DNA from: Ustilago trichophora
Taxonomy: Eukaryota; Basidiomycota; Ustilaginomycetes; Ustilaginales; Ustilaginaceae
NCBI GenBank assembly: GCA_900323505.1
Contig: OOIN01000005.1
Span: forward strand, 1,364,001 to 1,428,000
Reading direction: 5' to 3'
Length of the DNA stretch: 64,000 nucleotides
Position 1 is the first letter of the stretch. Each line of letters begins with the position of its first letter. The notes under the pieces are model-generated. The model had not been told where the DNA came from. It saw only the letters and a list, made by a program, of their open reading frames with translations, and made no database searches. Position numbers and translations under genes: made by a program. Below are positions 1 through 8,063 of this stretch, in pieces.

Positions 1-488
1 CTCAGCCGCCAACCACATCTCACTCTCATCCTCCAGCAGCACAGAACCTACCATCAGCATCAGCCCCCGAACCCACAGACCCAAACGAATCCGTCAGGCT
101 CAACCTCGAGACGCGCGTTCGATCCGTTGTCGACCTTCTTTACCAACTCGCTGTGTGCTCAGCCGACGTGCAAGAGGGATCCCAACACCTCGTCGCCAAT
201 AAGGTCAACGAATGCATCAAAGCTCTTGCCGCACTCGATGCCACCAAGGACGAGCTGCATAGGGCGCATATGATGGTGCCGCAGGATGTGCTGGAGATGC
301 TCGACACGGGAAAGAACCCGGATATTCACACGAGGAACTTTGTCAACAGGCTGGCGAGCGAGAATCAGTATAGCTATGGCCAACATAGAGCGGTGGAGAG
401 TTACAAGAACAGGCTCGATGAGGCATTGGACCGAGCCTTTCCAGAGTTGGGGCAGGGGCAGCGAGGACAGACAGGGACGGAGCAGTAG
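1..488 (+). CDS. MED10: Mediator subunit 10 (MED10/NUT2), 3' part
   Basis: The gene enters from the left edge; the first full codon is at base 3 and the stop is at 486-488. About 161 residues are visible and the true start lies outside the window. After a Pro/Ser/His-rich stretch comes a helical region (LETRVRSVVDLLYQLAV, then KVNECIKALAALD and VPQDVLEMLDTGKNPDIHTRNFV) that matches the MED10 family, a small subunit of the Mediator middle module bridging activators and RNA polymerase II. The NPDIHTRNFV segment is characteristic. The last ~20 residues are Gly/Gln-rich. Frame continuity from base 3 to the stop without interruption supports one coding exon here. Assignment rests on family recognition by eye, without an alignment. 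Confidence 0.85.
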   Translation, partial: QPPTTSHSHPPAAQNLPSASAPEPTDPNESVRLNLETRVRSVVDLLYQLAVCSADVQEGSQHLVANKVNECIKALAALDATKDELHRAHMMVPQDVLEMLDTGKNPDIHTRNFVNRLASENQYSYGQHRAVESYKNRLDEALDRAFPELGQGQRGQTGTEQ

Positions 489-820
489 GCTGGGGAGCAA
501 CAAGCAGATCAAGAGTATGGTCCGAGAAAGGCCACTATACCCCGCCAGATAGGCACACAAGGTCTCTAGCGCTCGACCACATCGCCTCTCAAGTTGCGAT
601 ACTCCGTTCGCACAACAATGTCTCTTTCGACAGGACGAATCAACTGTATTTGTACCTCATGCTCACCGTAACTCAACATTCACATGGATTTGCTCGCTAC
701 ACACGCACACACACACAGACACCACAGACCAATTGGCGAACGGTGAATTAGTGATGGCGGCACTGTACATTCCAATGAGCCCATCGACATACATTCCAAA
801 CATTCCTATGCGATCGACAT

Positions 821-2344
821 CTAAGGAGTGAAAGCCCATCTGCCTTCGATCTTCCTGCCAAACAACTTCTCGGCATTGTCCAGGACCTCTTTCCTTCCTT
901 TGAGCTCCAATCCCTTGGGACCCATCTCTTCCAATCTGAATCCACCAAGACCTTGTATGGGTGCATCGTTCTCACCCTGCAACTTTGCCGGGATGGGCAG
1001 GGTAGGCGGCATCCACCTTGGCGCGCCTCTCCTGTCCTTCTTCTTCAACAGACCTACCGCAATCTTGATCTCTTCGCCCCACCAGCCAGCAGAACCCTTG
1101 GGATAAGGCCTCGAATAGACGGGTTCGTTCTCATACCAGCCCAACTCCATTCGCCAAGCTGCAGGCTTGAAGCCGCTCTCTCCATCCTTTTCACCGGTCG
1201 CAGCGTGATTGCCGACGGGGCACACTTTGCCGTCTTCAGCACGAGCACCGGAAGCAGGGCATACGGAAGGAATGCCTTGCTGCAGCAGATGTTCAATGGA
1301 GAAGACGTTGCCCTTCTCATCCGCACCAATAGGAATATTGCTGAGCGGCTTGGAACGGGGAAGGAACAAAGTGCGAATCAGCATCGCGCGGACGCTGAAG
1401 AGTGTATCTTTGAACCAGACGATCCAGCTCGGCGGAATGGGGTAGCCCATGGCTGTTCGCAATCGATCGTCCATCAGCGATGCCACCAGATTGCGGGCGA
1501 AACCGTGCATAAACGAAGGCAAAGAATACATGAGCAAGTTGGTCGTATGGTCCGCAACATCCTTGTTGCACTGTTTGAAGACCATGTAATTCTTCTCGTA
1601 TTCGACGCTCCATTCGGCGAACTCTTCCAGGTTATCGGGGATGTCTTTGATTCCCATGCATCTGCCAATATGGTAGAACATCGAAAACAGGGCTTCCTTT
1701 TCAAGTGGGCTCATCTGACGCCATTCGTACCTGTCGATCCACTTGGGGGGTTCGAGGACGAACGTGCTCAGTGTGTACATGAGATCGTTGTTAGAGATCT
1801 TGCTCTTCCATCTTCCGTGCAGAAAGTTGACCCTGGCCAGAGAGATGGAGGATCTCGGGTCATCGGGGTCTTCACCAAAGTGTTCCCAGTTGTCGCCCTC
1901 TTCTTTGTTCTTTGCCAGGTCGGCTTCACCGCCGTCAGGCAGATCAAGGCGGGGCAAGGGGAACGTCATGAAAGCCTGAATCAGACCCGAAGTGTCGACG
2001 TATCGACGACCGGCATTCTCCGCTTTACCCAGCTGGCCAGTGTGCAGCAACAGCGTCGAGATGGTCGGGATACCGTAGGTGCGGAAGAGGGCGAACTCGA
2101 GCGATTTGGTAAAGACAAAGGGGTTGTCGACGCTGGCCGAAAGGCGAACGATGCGTTGGGCATCGCGAACGCCTCGATACGAGTCGATCATACGCGGCTT
2201 GCCCGGATTGGCCCCCGTGCTGGAGATAGCGTAGCGCGAACCATAGCGCTTGTGGATGTGACGATATCGTGAGAAGCGTACAAGTTGGACGCGGGCAAGG
2301 TGGATGGCGAGAAGGCCTACGGCCCAGATCAACCACGTCTGCAT
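821..2344 (-). CDS. MpaB-like ER-bound oxygenase (DUF2236), 507 aa
   Basis: The start is the ATG at 2344-2342; a TTG three codons upstream is not needed. Residues 1-20 form a hydrophobic N-terminal anchor, consistent with ER attachment. The rest is soluble and helical, with the pattern of the DUF2236/rubber-oxygenase catalytic fold: a Thr/Ser-rich helix, YEWRQMSPLEKEAL, then FYHIGRCMGIKDIP, then EFAEWSVEYEKNYMVF. Fungal MpaB proteins are ER-bound and in mycophenolate producers cleave a farnesyl double bond; the family resembles haem-containing latex-clearing protein. Most fungal homologues have no known substrate, and no terpene or polyketide genes lie nearby, so I do not infer mycophenolate chemistry. 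A TATA-like stretch (GTATATATTG) lies ~85 bases upstream of the ATG. The family call is fairly secure; the reaction is unknown. Confidence 0.75.
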   Translation of the reverse strand: MQTWLIWAVGLLAIHLARVQLVRFSRYRHIHKRYGSRYAISSTGANPGKPRMIDSYRGVRDAQRIVRLSASVDNPFVFTKSLEFALFRTYGIPTISTLLLHTGQLGKAENAGRRYVDTSGLIQAFMTFPLPRLDLPDGGEADLAKNKEEGDNWEHFGEDPDDPRSSISLARVNFLHGRWKSKISNNDLMYTLSTFVLEPPKWIDRYEWRQMSPLEKEALFSMFYHIGRCMGIKDIPDNLEEFAEWSVEYEKNYMVFKQCNKDVADHTTNLLMYSLPSFMHGFARNLVASLMDDRLRTAMGYPIPPSWIVWFKDTLFSVRAMLIRTLFLPRSKPLSNIPIGADEKGNVFSIEHLLQQGIPSVCPASGARAEDGKVCPVGNHAATGEKDGESGFKPAAWRMELGWYENEPVYSRPYPKGSAGWWGEEIKIAVGLLKKKDRRGAPRWMPPTLPIPAKLQGENDAPIQGLGGFRLEEMGPKGLELKGRKEVLDNAEKLFGRKIEGRWAFTP

Positions 2345-3194
2345 GGTTTCCAAGTGAGGAGGGGAAGACGGGTGGAAGTCACGAGGGAGATGCGGGGAAA
2401 GAGCAGGGATGGAAAGACGATCTAAAAGGCGGGGTATATATTGAAATCCATGGATGCCAAAAAAAAGTGCACCGTTGCAATGCTGGAGCAGTTCTACAGG
2501 ACCCTATCATGTAGCACCGATTTGCACCCTAGCGAGGGAGCACGGGGCAGAAGATGCTGCAAAAGCAAAACGCGCCTTATTGTGACGTTCTCTGTTCGAC
2601 ATCTGTCCCTTCTTTGGCTGCTGTGCGGGGGCTTCTCGAACATGCATCCAGATTGTATGCATGCGACGCTGCTGAAGTGTACCACTGTGTACTCTGCATG
2701 TGATTGTACGAGCTTGTTCATCTTCACGATCATCTCTTGGCATCTTCGCTGACGTGGCCTTCCATTCCGGTCCACGACGAGCGTAAAAGCGATTCCGAGC
2801 TGTATACTGTACACAGATAATGCCAAGAGCAAGCAGGTGAAAGCCAATATTGCACCCATGAGACAGAGTCGATGTGGAACGAACAGCTGATGTTGCATCA
2901 CAAGGATCTCTGCAACGGACGAAATCCGAGCCAGAGAAGTGGGGGAACGGGGCGACAAGAATTTGGGAAAGGTCCCCATTCTCAAGGCATTGGCGCTAAG
3001 CCAGGCTCCATCCGAACGAACGCTTCAAAAGAAAAAGATGACCCGAAAGTTGCTCTTCTCGTTATCCTTCGCCATCCATGCACTCCACAAAAAGACACTT
3101 TAAGCATCGGAGAGTCGACAGATCTGCATCAGCTCGCTTGGAATCCAAGTCCCGACCCTTACGATGTAATAATTTTTGACACATCACCATTCCT

Positions 3195-3245
<51 letters not shown>

Positions 3246-4253
3246 TTTTGTCTCCTTTTTCCCGTCTGATTGCGGGTAGGATTGAAGAAGAAGAGCGAAG
3301 CGCAAGAAAAGATTAACTTTTCCCCGCATTTTTTCCTTCCAACCCCAAAACGAAAGGGTCCCTACTTTTGCCAAGCGTAATTTAGCCGCACATTGAAGCC
3401 ACCATTGGAATGCAAGTTTGATGCCCTCTATCGTATATCCCGCTTTGCACACGTGAGCATAGCGTGAGGCCAACGCCTGATCATCCCACCATTCTGGATT
3501 GGGGGGGTTCTTTTGTTCTGCTTTAACATGGAAGAGATCTCTGATCACGATATGTCTTTACGTCTCACGTTCATTCCGAGTCAGAGTGAATTGTGAAGGG
3601 ATTTGTTTTGCCAATCACAGTGGGAGCCTTGAACAGGAGAAACGTTCAAACGATGTAGGTGCAACAGTCCCTTCTGTCCGCTCTGGAGCCTGTCATAGCA
3701 GCATGGTTCGGATCGTTAGTGCAAGTGGTAGGCTCCTTCTGATGCAGCTTGACCTGATCGCATCGGCCGGGTGTGGTTCAACCTCGGCATTGGGTTGAGT
3801 CGGTCTGATGCTGCAGAACCAGGAATCAACAAAGTAATACCCAAAAAGACATTCGAAAAACGCGAAAAAAAAAAGGGACGTGATAATTCGAGCCGAAAAG
3901 ATGAGACACATCATGGTAAAATGGTAAGGACGAGTTTCACTCTGGCTCGTGTGATACTGGCTCGCTGATTGCAACTCAAACCGTTGGATGCTGGAATGCC
4001 CCACGTAAGCACGAACGAACGAAGTATATGTTTTGTGATACAAGTGTTTGGTTCTGAGAAGCAAGGCATAATTGGTGAGGCGAGCTGCGCAGAGCAAGTC
4101 GACCAAATCATCCAAGATACTGTACATGTGATGTTGTACAACAGGCGAGAAGCAGAGAAGAAAGTCCAAATCCAGAGTCAAAGAGCTACAGCCCAAAAAG
4201 AGACGACGCTAGCATAGCTAAAGGAAGAAAGGAGAGCGATGATGGCCTTTCAA
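2345..4253. other. Intergenic region without recognisable gene
   Basis: About 1.9 kb between the MpaB-like gene and the 3' end of HAP5. Open frames up to 167 codons occur on both strands, but none shows a family pattern and several run through a CT microsatellite. Because the downstream gene points toward this region, it contains the 5' region of the MpaB-like gene and the 3' region of HAP5. A TACTGTACA-type motif occurs near 2806 and 4119. Confidence 0.6.
3199..3247. repeat. (CT)n microsatellite
   Basis: An almost pure CT dinucleotide run of about 48 bases with one TT interruption, followed by a T-rich stretch. It lies in intergenic DNA and is likely length-variable between isolates. Confidence 0.9.
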
Positions 4254-5384
4254 TCAAGGAAAGCCAGAAAATGAGTGCGACCAAGCGCCACCGCTAGCAC
4301 TCCCAGCGCCGATGCTGTTGGGGGTACCAGCGTTGGATGCGACATAGTCTAGTGGCGAGTGGTGGTGCGAGTGGTGACCGCTGCTGTGATGGGTTGCTGT
4401 GTGGTGGTGGGGGTGGTGATGCTGGTGATCGTGGGATGTGTGACCTCCCGTACTGTGATGGCTGTGGGTTGGGGTGGCGGTGTGGTGATGCGAGTGGTGG
4501 GCATGGTGTACATGTGACGAGAGGTCGGGTTGGGATGAATGTTCATCTGCGGATGTATCATGAATCCAGTGCGCCATGCTGCTGCTGCTATTGTTGCCGA
4601 TATCGACATGTGTGCTTCCACCAGTGGTGTGTGGGATGTTGAACGAGTCAGCTGCAGCAGCAGCGGTGGTAGCATCAGCGTCGCCATAAGCTCCCGAAAC
4701 AGCATGCAAGAGGTGGTCATCGCGAGATGCATCCTCTGGCGCTTGGTGTGGCATCCTGCTCCCGCTTCCAGCTGCATTCGATCGAACGACACCTTTGCCT
4801 TCACCCGTCTTCTCTCGCTTGGCCGCTCCTCCACCAGGCAATCTGCTGCTAGGCACGCTCTCATGCCTAGGCACGATATCGATCAAGAAATCAAACAGAT
4901 CCGATCGACCGATGGCACCGGCAATATCAGACCTCTGAATGGTCCTTCTCTTGTGCTCTTCCGCAATCAAGAATGCACGACAGGTCAGATCGGAAATAAA
5001 GATCTCGCAAGCCCTCGCAAAAAGAATCGGCGCTTCGGCAGAGATCATCTTGACCTGGTCATCGGACTTCATGACTTTTTTAATACGAGCCAGTGGGAGC
5101 TGCCCTTGCGTCGGCAGGCCCGACTTGAAGTCGACAATGTTGCCATCTGCATCGCCTCCCTGTTCGACAAGGTCCATTTGGTAGCGCCAGAAGGATGCCT
5201 GGAAGTCGTCAAGGTCCTGAGAGGCGTGAACGAGGGGTCCGGATGCGGGGAGGGCAGAGGCAGCACGGCTGGAAGAGGCGCCGGCGCCACTGCTACCACC
5301 CATTTCGTGAGACATGGGAGAATGGAGATTTGAGTTGATCTCGTTGGATGCTATTGAGGATGCTCGTGATCGCTTCTTGGACAT
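4254..5384 (-). CDS. HAP5: CCAAT-binding factor subunit HAP5/NF-YC
   Basis: Starts at the ATG at 5384-5382 (376 residues). Residues ~60-70 (DDFQASFWRYQ) and ~95-172 (LPLARIKKVMKSDD, ISAEAPILFARACEIFI, RRTIQRSDIAGAIGRSDLFDFLIDIVPR) are the NF-YC histone fold and its preceding helix. NF-YC pairs with NF-YB (Hap3), and the dimer recruits Hap2 to bind CCAAT promoters. Between the FW helix and LPLARIKK there is an insert of about 20 residues containing GGDADGNIVDF. The C-terminal ~100 residues are extremely His-rich, with HHH/HSHH clusters between Ser/Thr/Gly stretches. In filamentous fungi Hap5 anchors the Hap4/HapX regulators and affects iron and redox genes; whether the His tail senses metal is speculation. 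No intron is needed. Confidence 0.93.
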   Translation of the reverse strand: MSKKRSRASSIASNEINSNLHSPMSHEMGGSSGAGASSSRAASALPASGPLVHASQDLDDFQASFWRYQMDLVEQGGDADGNIVDFKSGLPTQGQLPLARIKKVMKSDDQVKMISAEAPILFARACEIFISDLTCRAFLIAEEHKRRTIQRSDIAGAIGRSDLFDFLIDIVPRHESVPSSRLPGGGAAKREKTGEGKGVVRSNAAGSGSRMPHQAPEDASRDDHLLHAVSGAYGDADATTAAAAADSFNIPHTTGGSTHVDIGNNSSSSMAHWIHDTSADEHSSQPDLSSHVHHAHHSHHHTATPTHSHHSTGGHTSHDHQHHHPHHHTATHHSSGHHSHHHSPLDYVASNAGTPNSIGAGSASGGAWSHSFSGFP

Positions 5385-6341
5385 GACGCTATGAGCCAAT
5401 GTGGATAGAGTGCTGGCTTTGTCGCAAAACGACCACGGTTGAAGTTGGGTCGAATCGGAGGGTGACCTGGTACGCTAGAGTTGCTGGGCCGCGGTATGCG
5501 ACTGTATTGCAATATGGCTGTATCTGCACGGCTTGACTGCTTCTGTGTTGATGATGACGCGAATCAAGATACCCCGTTCGTTGTGTTGTGATGGTATGGG
5601 TTGATGATGATGATGGTGACGAGGACCCTTGTTGCGCTTAGAGCAACTCGGCCCAAAAAGTTCGGTGGAGCAAACTTTTGTGGAATTTTTTTGGCGTGTC
5701 TCCCGAGTTCCGAGGATATGCAAACGGCGATTCTGGCTATCTGATAGCAAAGCTTGGAGAAATCCATCCTGGGCCAAATTTTGCTGTGATGTTAGATCGA
5801 GCACATCTCTGCCTCTCTGACCCGAAAGTTGCCGTTGAGGGAGGCACCACAAGAACATACCAACGGCCACATGACCGAAGAGAAAGGACGTTGCTGGAAA
5901 CATAGGTCAGGGTTGTGTCGGATCGGCTTTTCCGAAAGATGTTAGGTGTCGCAGACGATCAACCCTGGTGCCTGCCTGCCTTATCAACCGCCAAGTCTGT
6001 GCCATCCGGCTGCTGTCGTAGGCTTGGATTGGGCTTACCCGGCGGGTCAATGAGCTCCGCGGGAATGGTCAACTGAGCTTGCTTGTTACAGCGGACGCAA
6101 GTGACAGCATGCAAGAAGCTACAGATTCCCACGCACCAGCCATAGCAACTTTCATCAAGAGTTGGAGATGCCACGTTTCATCATGAGTTCTGTGTAAAGA
6201 AGCAAGGACTCGGAGAAGCAAAGCCGAAATCCTTCGACTCAAGGCTCGCTCGGATGTACTGCATGTCGCGATGATATTTCAGCTCCTACATAGAGTTGAG
6301 CATCCTTCCTTTCCGGCCAATCCGCGAGAAATCCGAGAGCT

Positions 6342-6342
<1 letters not shown>

Positions 6343-6385
<43 letters not shown>
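6343..6385. repeat. Poly-A tract (43 A)
   Basis: An uninterrupted run of 43 adenines, then GCAG and another eight A. No LINE-like coding sequence, target-site duplication or other retroposon hallmark was found beside it, so I call it a homopolymer tract rather than a retroposed tail. Confidence 0.9.
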
Positions 6386-6386
<1 letters not shown>

Positions 6387-7795
6387 CAGAAAAAAAAAGG
6401 TCGAAACGGGAAAAGCAGTGTGACGTCTTTTTGCTGGAAGCTGAATGTATCCGGAATCAAAATGCCCGTCGTTGGCATTATTTCCGTGGACCTGGGGAAT
6501 GCATTCATCATCATCCACACACTCAATACAGTAGCTCGAAGATCGAACCCACCATCATGATCGCAAGGCGGCTGTTGACGATGATGATGATCGGCTTCTG
6601 TCCCACACACAGGTGATATGAAGTGAGAGCAAGGCTCTACTTGGTGGCGCTGGCGGCGGCGAATGAAAGTCATCAAAAGGCCCTAAACAAACATAGTGAT
6701 TTTGCGGCATGGGAGAGGTCTGAGAGCCAAGTCGCAAGCGAAAAGAGAACGTACCGCTAATATAGCAGCGCACGTTCGATCCGGATCGACTGAGGTCACA
6801 CGCACACACCGCCTAAACACACACTCTCTGTCACGGACCCTTGTGCTTGGCTCTGGTGCAAACCACCCTAAAAGCGTGATTCACTCGTCACAAATGTGAC
6901 TCAGCCTATGTTACGCTCTCTCTCTTTTTCGGTTTGCCAATGTCGGCAACCTCCCGTGTCTGAGAGTGACAAGCACAGTGTGCTGTACAGAGCGACAAAC
7001 CATTTGGTCAGTTCTACGAGCTCGAGCTGCAGCAATATTGATAAGTCCGCGGTTGATGGCTTCCGAACCACGGCTTTTCAATCTTTCTGCCTCAGTTGCA
7101 AAGGCTTGGCAGACAATGGTTAAAACTTTAGACTCCGCCTGCACAGGCCGCTGTCCCATGTCGTCGTCGTCAAGATCGTCGTCCTCCCGAACTCCTTTTG
7201 GTCTGGAATCACCACGGAAGGGCCTCGCCGCAGAGGCCAGGGATGCACAAATGCAAATCTTGTCTGCACAACACAAACCCCTCCTTGTTTTGAGACTGTG
7301 CTCCCGGCTATCGGTGTGCTCTTCATGAATGTATCATCCTGAAAGAAGCACTCTGGCTGAGCCTCATGGCTATCACGGTGCCGCGGGCAGTCGTCGCGTC
7401 GGGAACTTTGCGGCTGCTGATGCTGTTACAGTACTGCTATCATCAGACCTGATGGATTGCGAATTTCGAGTGTGACTGTACACAGTGTACATACGTCGGC
7501 AAGGCACCTCCACACTGTCGAACAAAAAGTGTGAGGCATGAAAGCTCTGCTGCGTCTCTCCTGCCTGATGCTCTCACACGGCTGTCGTTGTTCTGTTCAC
7601 CAGCCGGTCTTGGCTTTGGGTCTGTCTCAACTGGCCATGCCTCGCTCTGACCCTTTGCGAGACCTCTGAGTCGACTGACGTCTAGCTTCACATTTGCATA
7701 TCAATCAATGGTTTCCTCCTCGTCGTCGAATTACATCCTTTCTCCTTCGCTTTCCCTCACACCATCATAGCCGCACAGCTTTCCTATCCTGCCTA

Positions 7796-7851
7796 CTCCT
7801 CCTCCTCCTTCTCCTCCTCCTCCTCCTTCTCCTCCTCCTCCTCTTCCATCA
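7796..7851. repeat. (TCC/TTC)n pyrimidine tract in the leader of the AspRS-DUF2156 gene
   Basis: A run of CTCCTC/CTTCTC units ~215-270 bases upstream of the ATG at 8064. CT-rich tracts are common around fungal transcription start sites; the location suggests promoter or 5' leader. Confidence 0.75.
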
Positions 7852-8063
7852 TTACTTGATTTCTCACAACTCGGTTTCACCTCCACGTCCAGTCTCGACT
7901 GTGTGGGCTGCTACCGTCAACCTCCAACCTCCAACCACATCAACTTTAGCTCAACGGCGAAGCATCGACACCACATATTTCCTTCGAGCTTTCTCCTGAT
8001 CGCCTAGCTGCTCTGAATATTATAACCGGTTGACTGTATTCATCGCATAGACATTCTGCCACA

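Larger units (their letters stand above)
5385..8063. other. Long divergent intergenic region between HAP5 and ERDS
   Basis: About 2.7 kb separate the divergently transcribed HAP5 and AspRS-DUF2156 genes. No frame shows a recognisable family. The region holds a 43-base A tract, a pyrimidine-rich (TCC)n leader just upstream of the right-hand gene, and palindromic GTAC-containing motifs such as GACTGTACACAGTGTACAT near 7474. It presumably contains both promoters and long 5' leaders; an unannotated RNA cannot be excluded. Confidence 0.6.

Noticed and set aside
953..2272. 439-codon plus-strand frame opposite the MpaB-like gene
   Set aside because: It mirrors the codon pattern of the real gene on the other strand and shows no family motifs. 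The same applies to long antisense frames at 8040-9149, 13729-14670 and 37560-38483.
821..2344. Secondary-metabolite cluster suggested by the MpaB-like gene
   Set aside because: No polyketide synthase, terpene synthase, prenyltransferase or P450 lies nearby; neighbours are MED10 and HAP5. Many fungi have isolated MpaB-like genes.
6343..6385. Poly-A tract as tail of a retroposed element
   Set aside because: No coding remnant, terminal repeat or target-site duplication was found around it.
6536..6610. Possible tRNA (GATCGAACCC resembles a B box)
   Set aside because: No flanking T-stem complementarity, A box or acceptor stem could be built. Other GTTCGA-like strings were in coding sequence or also lacked a cloverleaf.
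6911..7159. Minus-strand small open frame (MGQRPVQAESKVL..., ~82 codons)
   Set aside because: The helical middle looked protein-like, but no family is recognised, the opposite strand is also open, and it lies in a promoter-type region. Not supported without transcript data.
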